64,000 nucleotides of DNA from an uncultured Ruminococcus sp. (lineage in GTDB: Bacteria > Bacillota > Clostridia > Oscillospirales > Ruminococcaceae): contig CAMWYX010000005.1 of NCBI GenBank assembly GCA_947178575.1, positions 22,363 to 86,362 on the forward strand, read 5' to 3'. A program made the translations under genes and the position numbers. This document shows positions 56,498 through 64,000 of the stretch, piece after piece; positions within the stretch are counted from its first letter, which is position 1; every line of letters starts with the position of its first letter. The notes beneath the pieces are model-generated. The model saw nothing but the letters and a program-made list of their open reading frames with translations. It was not told the DNA's origin and did not search any database.

Positions 56498-58534
56498 ATG
56501 GCTACAGAACTTTTTTCAGAAATAGAATATCTTAAAGGCGTAGGAAAAGTACGTGGCGAAAATTACCGCAGACTCGGAATATGTACGCCGTATGACCTTA
56601 TATATCATATTCCACGCAGTTATCTTGATTTCCGTACACATATCCCGATTTCACAGGCGGAAAATGATAAACCGTGTGTACTTAAACTCACAATTATAAA
56701 GAAGATACCGCCGTCGAGAATCCGGAACAAGCTCGTAATCTGTAAAGCCTCCGCTACCGACGGAATTGATAATATAACAATTGTGATATATAATAATGTA
56801 TATTCATTCAATGCACTGATTGAAAACGAAACATATTATATGTACGGAAAAGTTACAGGCGGATTCATACAGAGGGAAATACAGTCACCGGTATATGTAA
56901 AGGCGGATTCTCCGGCAATGATACAGCCGTTGTACCGTCTTACTCAGGGACTTGCGGTAAATTCTGTCCGTGCGAATATACGGCAGGCTCTTGATATAAT
57001 GAATAAATCTTCGTTTGAAACGCTTCCGCAGGATATTATGGAGCGTTATGGGCTTTCTCCGCTTATGTGGTCACTGGAAAATATACATTTTCCCGAAAGC
57101 AGTTCTGCATCTGAATCAGCACGGCGCAGAATTGCATTTGAGGAACTCCTTAAATTACAGCTTGGTATGCTTATGCTTAAAATCCGCAGAAAAGATTTAA
57201 CATCTGCTGTTATGAAAAAAGATATATCAATGGCTGATTTTTATAAGACACTTCCTTTTGAGCTTACTCAGGGACAATCAGATGCAGTCAATGAAATAAT
57301 CGCCGATATGTGCAGCGGAACATCTATGAACCGTCTTTTACAGGGTGATGTGGGAAGCGGAAAAACCGCTGTGGCAGCGGCAGCCTGTTATTTTTCGGCG
57401 AAAAATGGATTCCAGTCAGCAGTTATGGCTCCTACAGGAATTTTAGCGATACAGCATTATCACACATTCAGTTTATTTTTAGAACCGCTTGGCATAAAGA
57501 CTGCACTTCTGACAGGAGCAACTTCGGCAAAACAAAAATCTGAAATACGTGAAAAACTTCTGAACGGCGAAATTCAGGTAATCACAGGAACTCACGCAAT
57601 AATTCAGAAAGATGTTGAATATAAATCGCTCGGACTGGTAATCACGGACGAACAGCACAGATTCGGAGTTGCACAGAGGGCGGCACTTGCTCAGAAAGGA
57701 GATTCTCCGCACAGGCTTATCATGTCAGCGACTCCTATTCCCCGAACTCTTGCACTGAATATGTTCGGCGACCTTGATGTTACGAGTATACATCAGCTCC
57801 CGAAAGGGAGAAGTCCGGTAAAGACATACGCCGTAACAGGCAGAAAACGTGAAGGAGCTTTCGGATTTGTCCGGGCAAGACTTGACGAAGGACGGCAGGC
57901 ATATATCGTATGTCCGATGATAGAGGAAAGCGAAAGCGAACTGTTTGCTGTTAAAACATATGCGGAAAACGCTTCCCGAACAACGCTTAAAGGTTATACC
58001 ACTGCACTTCTGCACGGAAAAATGAAACAATCGGAAAAAGAAGATGTTATGAAACGTTTCAGTGACGGAAAAATACAGGCTCTTATATGTACAACTGTAG
58101 TCGAAGTAGGTGTTGATGTTCCGAATGCTGCTGTTATGGTTATCGAAAATGCAGAACGTTTCGGACTTTCACAGCTTCACCAGCTTCGTGGACGGGTAGG
58201 ACGTGGAAAATTTGAAAGTACCTGTATTCTTATAACCGATAATAAAAATGAGGACTGCATACGCCGAATGAAAATCATTTCGTCTACTGCCGACGGATTC
58301 AGAATCGCACAGGCAGACCTTGATATGAGAGGTCCGGGAGATTTTTTCGGCAATGCCCAGCATGGACTTCCACCGCTTAAAGTTGCCGATGCTTCGGATA
58401 TTGCAGAACTTTCGGAAGATGTACGTAAATGCGCCGAAGAACTTCTGCATAATGACCCTAATCTTGATAACCCCGAACATCGTGCAATAAAAGCTGATAT
58501 GCTAAGATTATTCAGCAAGAATATTTGTTCATGA
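56498..58534 (+). CDS. recG: ATP-dependent DNA helicase RecG
   Basis: Reverses stalled replication forks and migrates Holliday junctions. 678 residues: an N-terminal wedge/OB domain, then helicase motifs I (QGDVGSGKTA), II (DEQH in VITDEQHRFGVAQR), III (MSATPIPRTLAL) and VI (QLRGRVGRG), and the TRG-like region near DMRGPGDFFG. AAAAGGAG precedes the ATG. It is transcribed alone. Confidence 0.96.
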   Translation: MATELFSEIEYLKGVGKVRGENYRRLGICTPYDLIYHIPRSYLDFRTHIPISQAENDKPCVLKLTIIKKIPPSRIRNKLVICKASATDGIDNITIVIYNNVYSFNALIENETYYMYGKVTGGFIQREIQSPVYVKADSPAMIQPLYRLTQGLAVNSVRANIRQALDIMNKSSFETLPQDIMERYGLSPLMWSLENIHFPESSSASESARRRIAFEELLKLQLGMLMLKIRRKDLTSAVMKKDISMADFYKTLPFELTQGQSDAVNEIIADMCSGTSMNRLLQGDVGSGKTAVAAAACYFSAKNGFQSAVMAPTGILAIQHYHTFSLFLEPLGIKTALLTGATSAKQKSEIREKLLNGEIQVITGTHAIIQKDVEYKSLGLVITDEQHRFGVAQRAALAQKGDSPHRLIMSATPIPRTLALNMFGDLDVTSIHQLPKGRSPVKTYAVTGRKREGAFGFVRARLDEGRQAYIVCPMIEESESELFAVKTYAENASRTTLKGYTTALLHGKMKQSEKEDVMKRFSDGKIQALICTTVVEVGVDVPNAAVMVIENAERFGLSQLHQLRGRVGRGKFESTCILITDNKNEDCIRRMKIISSTADGFRIAQADLDMRGPGDFFGNAQHGLPPLKVADASDIAELSEDVRKCAEELLHNDPNLDNPEHRAIKADMLRLFSKNICS

Positions 58535-58551
58535 AATATTTGAAAAAACCC

Positions 58552-58580
58552 TTGACAAGATTGATAAGATATGATATAAT
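58552..58580 (+). promoter_or_regulatory. Consensus promoter for SRP RNA and probably dnaX
   Basis: TTGACA at 58552-58557, 17 bases, TATAAT at 58575-58580, 38 bases before the SRP RNA helix. Confidence 0.92.
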
Positions 58581-58617
58581 GAAAAACAGAGTTCAAGACT
58601 CTTAAATATTGATAATT

Positions 58618-58743
58618 TTCCGGAATATAGATGTGCGGGCCCTGTGCAACAAGACACCGTGAACCATGTCAGGCGGGAGACCGAGCAGCATTAAGCGGAA
58701 CGTCTCGTGTGCCGCAGCCAGCCTGCACATCTATGTTCCGGAA
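58618..58743 (+). ncRNA. ffs: Signal recognition particle RNA, small bacterial type
   Basis: RNA core of the SRP that binds Ffh. The conserved helix 8 is visible: ACCATGTCAGG on the 5' side and AGCAGCATTAAGC on the 3' side enclose CGG-GAGA-CCG, a GNRA tetraloop. The ends form a 23-bp uninterrupted helix (58618-58640 with 58721-58743, two G-U pairs). I placed the ends by that helix. The mature RNA may be shorter. dnaX follows after 23 bases without a terminator, as scr precedes dnaX in Bacillus. Confidence 0.88.
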
Positions 58744-58766
58744 CTTTATGTTCAGGAGGTGCTGTT

Positions 58767-60389
58767 ATGTATAAGGCTTTATATCGCAAGTGGAGACCTC
58801 TTACTTTCGATGATGTCATATCTCAGCAGCATATCACCGATACATTGAAAAATCAGCTCCGGAACGATAAGACCGCTCATGCGTATCTGTTTACAGGCTC
58901 AAGAGGTACGGGAAAGACTACCTGTGCCCGTATTCTCGCAAAAGCCGTAAACTGTCCGAATATGAAAGACGGTAATCCCTGCCTTGAATGCGATATTTGC
59001 AGAGAGGCGGACGACGCTTCTCTCATCGATATTGTTGAAATAGATGCGGCTTCAAACAATGGCGTTGAAGATATACGGGATTTGCGTGACGGTGCAGTTT
59101 ATTCGCCGGAACGCTGTAAATTCAAGATATATATTATTGATGAGGTTCATATGCTTTCGGCATCGGCTTTCAATGCACTGCTGAAAATCATGGAAGAACC
59201 ACCGCCATATGTGAAGTTCATACTTGCCACTACCGAAATACACAAAGTTCCTGCCACAGTTGCTTCACGCTGTCAGAGATATGATTTCCGCCGTATACGT
59301 TCAGCGGATATTGCTTTAAGATTAAGATATATCGCACAGCAGGAAAATATCGGACTTTCGGCAGAGGGTGCGGCTCTGATTGCAAAAATCGCCGACGGCG
59401 GTATGCGTGATGCCGTTTCGCTTCTTGACCAGTGTTCCGTCTGTGCAGATGAAATAACCGCCGAAACCGTATCGCAGGCAGCTGGAATTGCAGGACGTGA
59501 ATATCTGTTTGATATTCTTGATGCAGTTTTTGCAGAAGATGCTCCGAAAGCTCTTGAAGTCACAGCACAGCTTTACGATATGTCAAAGGATTTGACAAGG
59601 CTTTGTGATGAATTAATATTACAGCTCCGGAATGTTATGCTCATAAAAGCCACTCCGAAAACTGCCGGCGATATAATAACAGTAATGCCGGACGAAATGG
59701 AAAGACTCCGCAAACTCGCTGAAAAAAACGAACTTCCAAAGATTATGGAACATCTGAAACAGCTTCAGCTCTGCCGTGAACATATGGGACACGTTATAAA
59801 TAAGCGTGTGGAATTTGAGCTCGCTCTTATCAGGCTTTGCAGCGGAATCCATGATGAACCGGTTTCATCTGTATCTTCTGTAAACAGCGGAGCAATGGAA
59901 AAAATCAGACTTCTTGAAAATAAAATAGCGGATATGGAAAAAGGAAAAGTTTCTTTCACTCCGAAACAGAATGATGTTCTCACAGCTTCCGCACCGAATG
60001 TGGAAAACGAACCGCCGAATGTCCGCATTGACATTAAAAATCTGAAAACAGATGAACTTGAACCATGTATTAAGTGGGACGATATACTTGCTGAGTTTCA
60101 GCATATAAATCCGTCAGTAGCCGGAAGTCTTGACGGCTCAAAGGCTTATTTAAAGGGAAATGTAATGTGTATCGAAACGCCGAACCGGTTTTTTATATCA
60201 TTGTTCAAGTCCGATAAAAATAATGCTATTTCGCTGAGAAAAGCTATATTTAATGTTCTCGGAAGATATTATAATATTTCAGCAAGATGTACCGCCACTG
60301 TTGAGGAAACAAAATCCAGAGCGGAACAGCTGATTAAAAAGGCAATTGACAGCGGAATCGAAACCGCTGTTGATAATACAAATATGTAA
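58767..60389 (+). CDS. dnaX: DNA polymerase III subunits gamma/tau
   Basis: Clamp-loader ATPase. 540 residues: YKALYRKWRP at the N terminus, Walker A GSRGTGKTT, a zinc module (CPNMKDGNPCLECDIC), IIDEVHMLS, then domains III-V. The ATG at 58767 follows AGGAGG; upstream in-frame codons lie inside the SRP RNA. A slippery A-AAA-AAC at 59723-59729 could give a shorter gamma-like product. Confidence 0.95.
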   Translation: MYKALYRKWRPLTFDDVISQQHITDTLKNQLRNDKTAHAYLFTGSRGTGKTTCARILAKAVNCPNMKDGNPCLECDICREADDASLIDIVEIDAASNNGVEDIRDLRDGAVYSPERCKFKIYIIDEVHMLSASAFNALLKIMEEPPPYVKFILATTEIHKVPATVASRCQRYDFRRIRSADIALRLRYIAQQENIGLSAEGAALIAKIADGGMRDAVSLLDQCSVCADEITAETVSQAAGIAGREYLFDILDAVFAEDAPKALEVTAQLYDMSKDLTRLCDELILQLRNVMLIKATPKTAGDIITVMPDEMERLRKLAEKNELPKIMEHLKQLQLCREHMGHVINKRVEFELALIRLCSGIHDEPVSSVSSVNSGAMEKIRLLENKIADMEKGKVSFTPKQNDVLTASAPNVENEPPNVRIDIKNLKTDELEPCIKWDDILAEFQHINPSVAGSLDGSKAYLKGNVMCIETPNRFFISLFKSDKNNAISLRKAIFNVLGRYYNISARCTATVEETKSRAEQLIKKAIDSGIETAVDNTNM

Positions 60390-60458
60390 GAATCTGTTTA
60401 TTTATAAAATAATTATTGTAACAGATTCTGATTTCTGATATTAAAGGAGAATTTTGAA

Positions 60459-60803
60459 ATGAAAGCAAGAGTACCAAAACTTGGCAACAGCGCACAGAAT
60501 ATGAATCAGATGATACGTCAGGCACAGAAGATGCAGGACCAGATAACAGAGCTTCAGGACGATATTGAAGCACGTGATTTCTCTGCCACATCTGGAGGCG
60601 GAGCTGTGGAGGTAACACTCAGCGGAAAGAAAATCATCAAGTCTCTCAATATCAAGCCGGAAGTCGTTGACCCCGAGGACGTTGAAATGCTTCAGGACCT
60701 TATCATCAGCGCAGTGAATGAGGCTGTAAACAATATCGAAGCAACTACAGAATCCGAAATGAGCAAGATAACCGGCGGTGTTTCCATACCGGGAATGTTT
60801 TAA
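60459..60803 (+). CDS. ybaB: Nucleoid-associated protein, YbaB/EbfC family
   Basis: A small dimeric DNA-binding protein, 114 residues, with a coiled N-terminal helix (MNQMIRQAQKMQDQITELQD) and the beta segment SGGGAVEVTLSGKKII. The dnaX-ybaB-recR order is widely conserved. recR overlaps by one base. Confidence 0.95.
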   Translation: MKARVPKLGNSAQNMNQMIRQAQKMQDQITELQDDIEARDFSATSGGGAVEVTLSGKKIIKSLNIKPEVVDPEDVEMLQDLIISAVNEAVNNIEATTESEMSKITGGVSIPGMF

Positions 60804-61405
60804 TGGCTGACCATAATGCACTTCCGCTGATAATACTCACGGAAAAATTTGCATCTCTCCCCGGAATCGGCATGAAATCGGCACAGCGTATTGCCTATCA
60901 TGTTATGACTATGGACGAAAATTCGGTTGAGGAGTTCGCACAGGCACTTCTTGACGCAAAGAAAAAAGTTCATTGCTGTAAGGTCTGTCAGAATTTGACA
61001 GAGCGTGAAGTATGCCCGATATGCGGTGACCCGAACCGCATGAAAAGCGTTATATGCGTGGTTGAATCGCCGAAAGATGTGACCGCTGTCGAACGTACAC
61101 ACGAATACGGCGGATTGTATCACGTTCTGCACGGTCTGCTGTCGCCTATGGACGGCATAACTCCTGATAAGCTCCGGATACGTCAGCTTTTAGCCCGTAT
61201 TTCCGGAGGAGGAACGGAAGAAGTGATAATGGCTACAAATCCTACAGTTGAGGGCGATGCGACTGCACTTTATATCGCCAATCTGCTGAAACCTCTGGGA
61301 ATAAAAGTATCTCGTCTTGCATTTGGTCTGCCTGTAGGCGGTATGCTTGAATATGCTGACGAGGTAACATTATATAAGGCTATCGAGAACAGAAATCTGA
61401 TATGA
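60803..61405 (+). CDS. recR: Recombination protein RecR
   Basis: Loads RecA at gaps with RecO/RecF. 200 residues: HhH (LPGIGMKSAQRIAYHVM), a four-cysteine zinc finger (CKVCQNLTEREVCPICGD), and a Toprim domain (ICVVESPKDV). Its start overlaps ybaB (TAATG). Confidence 0.97.
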   Translation: MADHNALPLIILTEKFASLPGIGMKSAQRIAYHVMTMDENSVEEFAQALLDAKKKVHCCKVCQNLTEREVCPICGDPNRMKSVICVVESPKDVTAVERTHEYGGLYHVLHGLLSPMDGITPDKLRIRQLLARISGGGTEEVIMATNPTVEGDATALYIANLLKPLGIKVSRLAFGLPVGGMLEYADEVTLYKAIENRNLI

Positions 61406-61411
61406 TAAATA

Positions 61412-61449
61412 AAAAATCCCACGAACCGCAAGAATTTCGTGGGATTTTT
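61412..61449. terminator. Bidirectional terminator between recR and rpsT
   Basis: A 14-bp perfect stem (61412-61425 with 61436-61449) with A and T runs at its base, suited to both converging genes. Confidence 0.95.
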
Positions 61450-61468
61450 ATTTTATTAAATTACCTGA

Positions 61469-61729
61469 TTACTTGGCTGCATTGAGCATTTTAGCAAGCT
61501 GTGATTTTTTTCTTGCAGCCTTATTTTTATGCATAAGACCCTTTGCGCAAGCCTGGTCAACTCTCTTGATAGCGAGTCTTACAGCTTCTGTCTTATCAGC
61601 AGCACCGGCAGTGCAGGCAGTATCAGCCTTTTTGATGATAGTCTTGAGGTTAGATTTTCTTGACTTATTGGCAGCAGCCTTTGAAGCGTTTACCTTAACT
61701 CTTTTCTTGGCAGATTTAATATTTGGCAT
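61469..61729 (-). CDS. rpsT: 30S ribosomal protein S20
   Basis: 16S binder at the body of the 30S subunit. 86 residues, MPNIKSAKKRVKVNASKAAA onwards. The ATG at 61729 is 11 bases after GGAGG; a GTG at 61741 overlaps the site. A hairpin CACACTG/CAGTGTG (61790-61806) in its leader may serve S20 autoregulation. It is adjacent and divergent to gpr, as in Bacillus. Confidence 0.96.
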   Translation of the reverse strand: MPNIKSAKKRVKVNASKAAANKSRKSNLKTIIKKADTACTAGAADKTEAVRLAIKRVDQACAKGLMHKNKAARKKSQLAKMLNAAK

Positions 61730-61847
61730 TCTCTTGTACACCTCCTGAAAATTTCCACGTATTCACCGCAGAATATTACATAAAATAAACACACTGTTAC
61801 AGTGTGCCGGCGACTGCAACGCACAGTCACCCACTGAGACAACAATA

Positions 61848-61876
61848 ATTATACCATTTACTTCAAAAAAAATCAA
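61848..61876 (-). promoter_or_regulatory. Promoter of rpsT
   Basis: Minus strand TTGATT (61876-61871), 17 bases, TATAAT (61853-61848). The leader is about 110 bases. Confidence 0.75.
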
Positions 61877-61918
61877 TAGGCAATTTAAACAAATAATTAA
61901 CGGTTAAAGGAGAATTTT

Positions 61919-62767
61919 ATGGGATTCAGGTCTGATTTGGCGGTTGAACAGATAAATACACATAATCTTCCTGAAGGAGTTCACATGAAAACACGGGGAA
62001 AAGCGTTCAGCATAACGGAGATAATCATTGACGATGACAGTCACAAGGATACGCTCGGAAAGACGAAAGGAAGATACATCACACTTGAAAGCGGAAGTCT
62101 GAGCAGGTTCAATGATAATTATGAAGAAATGGCAGAAGAATTATCTGCCGAAATTTCACGTCTCATACCGGAGGGAGAAATATTTGTTGCTGGTCTCGGA
62201 AACCGTGATATTACACCTGATGCGATGGGACCATTGTCCGCCGAAAAAGTGCTTGCAACACGTCATCTTAAAAGCGAATTTGACAGTGAGGAAGAAAAAT
62301 TCCTTATGAATCTGAGACCGGTCAGCAGTCTTGCCGGAGGAGTTCTCGGACAGACCGGAATTGAAACGGCGGAATTGATTTGTGCAGTATGCCGGAACAT
62401 AAAACCGTCAGCGATTATTGCAGTTGATGCACTTGCGTGTTCGGATGTCAGCCGTCTCGGAACTACAATTCAGATAAGCGACAGCGGAATTTCTCCCGGA
62501 AGCGGAGTATCAAATTCACGCAAAGAGCTTTCAGAGGCAACTATGGGGATTCCGGTAATTGCGGTAGGCGTGCCGACTGTGGTCGATATGCACACGATAG
62601 TACGCAGTCTTGCCGGAATCGAACTTCCTGACGATACGCCGAACATGATAGTTACGCCCCGTGATATAGACCGTCTGACCGAAAGAGCGTCACAGCTTAT
62701 ATCTCTGGGAATAAATATGGCATTACAGCCGGAACTGACATTTCAGGAAATACAGGGACTTTTTTAG
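61919..62767 (+). CDS. gpr: Germination protease GPR
   Basis: Degrades small acid-soluble spore proteins on germination. In 282 residues, an N-terminal propeptide region (RSDLAVEQ) is followed by VAGLGNRDITPDAMGPL, RPVSSLAGGVLGQTGIETAE and AVDALACSDVSRLGTTIQI, all family hallmarks. AAAGGAG lies 8 bases before the ATG. SpoIIP or lepA, often downstream, are replaced by a convergent carboxypeptidase gene. The gene is strong evidence that the organism sporulates or recently did. Confidence 0.96.
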   Translation: MGFRSDLAVEQINTHNLPEGVHMKTRGKAFSITEIIIDDDSHKDTLGKTKGRYITLESGSLSRFNDNYEEMAEELSAEISRLIPEGEIFVAGLGNRDITPDAMGPLSAEKVLATRHLKSEFDSEEEKFLMNLRPVSSLAGGVLGQTGIETAELICAVCRNIKPSAIIAVDALACSDVSRLGTTIQISDSGISPGSGVSNSRKELSEATMGIPVIAVGVPTVVDMHTIVRSLAGIELPDDTPNMIVTPRDIDRLTERASQLISLGINMALQPELTFQEIQGLF

Positions 62768-62793
62768 AAAAGTTTCGGGAGTTTCATATATTA

Positions 62794-63888
62794 TCAGTAT
62801 TCCTGTTCGTCTGCTGTTTCGGATTCCGGTTCTGTTGTTGCAGAATCCGGATTTTCCTGACCGAAAGGAACTTTTTCATCGGTATGCACGGTAACTATGA
62901 ATCCGTCAACATTGTTTCCGGAAATATCGTATTTATATCCCGACGGAACGGGAACGGAAGTAACATCTGAACCGTCATCGGAAGCGTAGTAGAAGATTTC
63001 ATAATTTTTGCCGTCGTCGTCAGTCACAAAAAGATGTTCACCGCTGTATTCGTAGTTATTTTTAAGCAGGTCGATATATTCCTCAAAGCAGATATTTTGT
63101 TTTGTCATATATGTTGCGTGGGGAACACCGACATATCGGAAATGCCACGGTTCGGAGCGGTATTTTGTAATATCTTTTTTATCTTCTGTATATCGGATAA
63201 TAAAACCGTATTTATAGCAGTTTTCGTTGAGCCATTGGAAATCTCCGTCACCCTGATAGTCATAATTCACGGTTTCGCTGAAATCGAAAGCGTAACCGGT
63301 TTCGTGTTCGCTGAATCCGGCAGGAGCAACAATTGGAGCTTCCTCTGAATCGTCGTTACTGGAATTGATGAAATTATTATAGAGTTCCTCCTGAAAATCC
63401 TTGGTACGGTATGAGCCGTATATAATCAGGGTATCATTATAATATTTTTCGTAGAAATCCTCAATCATCTGTGCCATGGGTTCATAGACACTTCGGCGTA
63501 TTTTATAGGTATAGTCAACGGCGGTGAACATATGTCTGTCGGTTTCGTCGTTCATTTCCATGATGCTTACGAGGTCGGCGTTTTCGTTTTCGTAATATTC
63601 GTGGTCGTTGTTTACGAGAATGAGTTCGCCGTCGAATTTAGAACGTGTATCTACCACAGCCGAAGTAAAAATTATCTTATTCGGGTCAAGAACATCTGAA
63701 GTATCGGGGATTTCGATTTCACTGACATCTGAAGCCATATCCGAAGTTTCGGGAACTATCTGAGCGTGTTTCCAGCAGCTATATCCGACATATCCGGCAG
63801 TACCCAATGCAATAAGGCATATTGTAAGCTCGACAGATGTTTTGGTTCTGTTTATGCTTTTTTCCTTTGTTATTTTTTTCTTAGGCAT
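62794..63888 (-). CDS. D-Ala-D-Ala carboxypeptidase, VanY/M15B family, membrane-anchored
   Basis: Trims the terminal D-Ala of peptidoglycan stems. 364 residues: a basic N terminus and one membrane helix at about residues 19-39, an acidic linker, then the M15 zinc site SEHETGYAFDF and EPWHFRYVG with YGSYRTKDFQEELY between. An unusual C-terminal extension of about 110 residues, rich in Asp/Glu/Ser, follows the catalytic domain. No vanHAX genes are present, so it is probably housekeeping and not a resistance gene. It converges on gpr with 26 bases between. Confidence 0.9.
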   Translation of the reverse strand: MPKKKITKEKSINRTKTSVELTICLIALGTAGYVGYSCWKHAQIVPETSDMASDVSEIEIPDTSDVLDPNKIIFTSAVVDTRSKFDGELILVNNDHEYYENENADLVSIMEMNDETDRHMFTAVDYTYKIRRSVYEPMAQMIEDFYEKYYNDTLIIYGSYRTKDFQEELYNNFINSSNDDSEEAPIVAPAGFSEHETGYAFDFSETVNYDYQGDGDFQWLNENCYKYGFIIRYTEDKKDITKYRSEPWHFRYVGVPHATYMTKQNICFEEYIDLLKNNYEYSGEHLFVTDDDGKNYEIFYYASDDGSDVTSVPVPSGYKYDISGNNVDGFIVTVHTDEKVPFGQENPDSATTEPESETADEQEY

Positions 63889-64000
63889 TTTTTCAACTCC
63901 GTTCTTAGTTTATTTATACGACTATAATAATTATTATACCACAAAAATATGAAAAAATATAGTGTTTTAAGACAAGCATTATATCAATTTAGAGCCGAAA

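Overview
The window comes from a low-to-moderate GC, Gram-positive, spore-forming member of the Clostridia. The best guess is Ruminococcus or a close relative in the Oscillospiraceae. This is inferred from a secreted protein with a C-terminal dockerin, sporulation and germination genes (spoIID-like, spoVAD, spoVAE, gpr), an HrcA/CIRCE-controlled chaperone operon, zinc-type S14, strong AGGAGG ribosome binding sites, and near-consensus SigA promoters that almost all have 17-base spacers. It is chromosomal core sequence. I see no phage, transposase, plasmid functions or CRISPR.

Layout. 1-1.85 kb: end of a polyamine-type ABC transporter operon (potA, partial potB). 2.07-3.04 kb: a lone DRE-TIM aldolase-like gene. 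3.1-6.3 kb: a two-component system with an unusually large sensor kinase, preceded by a perfect parS-like palindrome. 6.5-6.8 kb: tRNA-Met and tRNA-Glu. 6.8-10.1 kb (minus): rnhA-nifS-nifU and a SpoIID-family gene. 10.2-21.0 kb (plus): citrate synthase, a lipoprotein, a PhoB/PhoR-type pair, yqhQ, prmC, recA, recX, rimO, pgsA and a small HTH regulator, tightly packed. 21.1-26.5 kb (minus): hrcA-grpE-orf-dnaK-dnaJ, with an AT-rich unknown gene inserted. 26.7-40.3 kb: glmM, a Wzz-like protein, the dockerin metallopeptidase-like protein, spoVAD-spoVAE, an unknown gene, an XRE regulator, a histidine phosphatase, a membrane protein, an RluA-family enzyme, luxS and an M23 peptidase.

40.4-56.4 kb: the complete S10-spc-alpha ribosomal superoperon, rpsJ to rplQ. 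It includes secY, adk, map, a KOW protein, infA, rpmJ and rpoA, and lies behind a structured leader of about 350 bases that contains an intrinsic terminator. 56.4-64 kb: recG, SRP RNA, dnaX, ybaB, recR, rpsT (minus), gpr and a VanY-type carboxypeptidase (minus).

Most promising for a second look: the hairpin that buries the spoVAD start codon; the dockerin protein with a thermolysin-like zinc signature joined to a hexapeptide beta-helix; the foreign-looking gene and 13-base inverted repeat inside the dnaK operon; the parS-like site; the S10 leader attenuator; and the SRP RNA that runs without a terminator into dnaX. I found no clearly novel multi-gene system.
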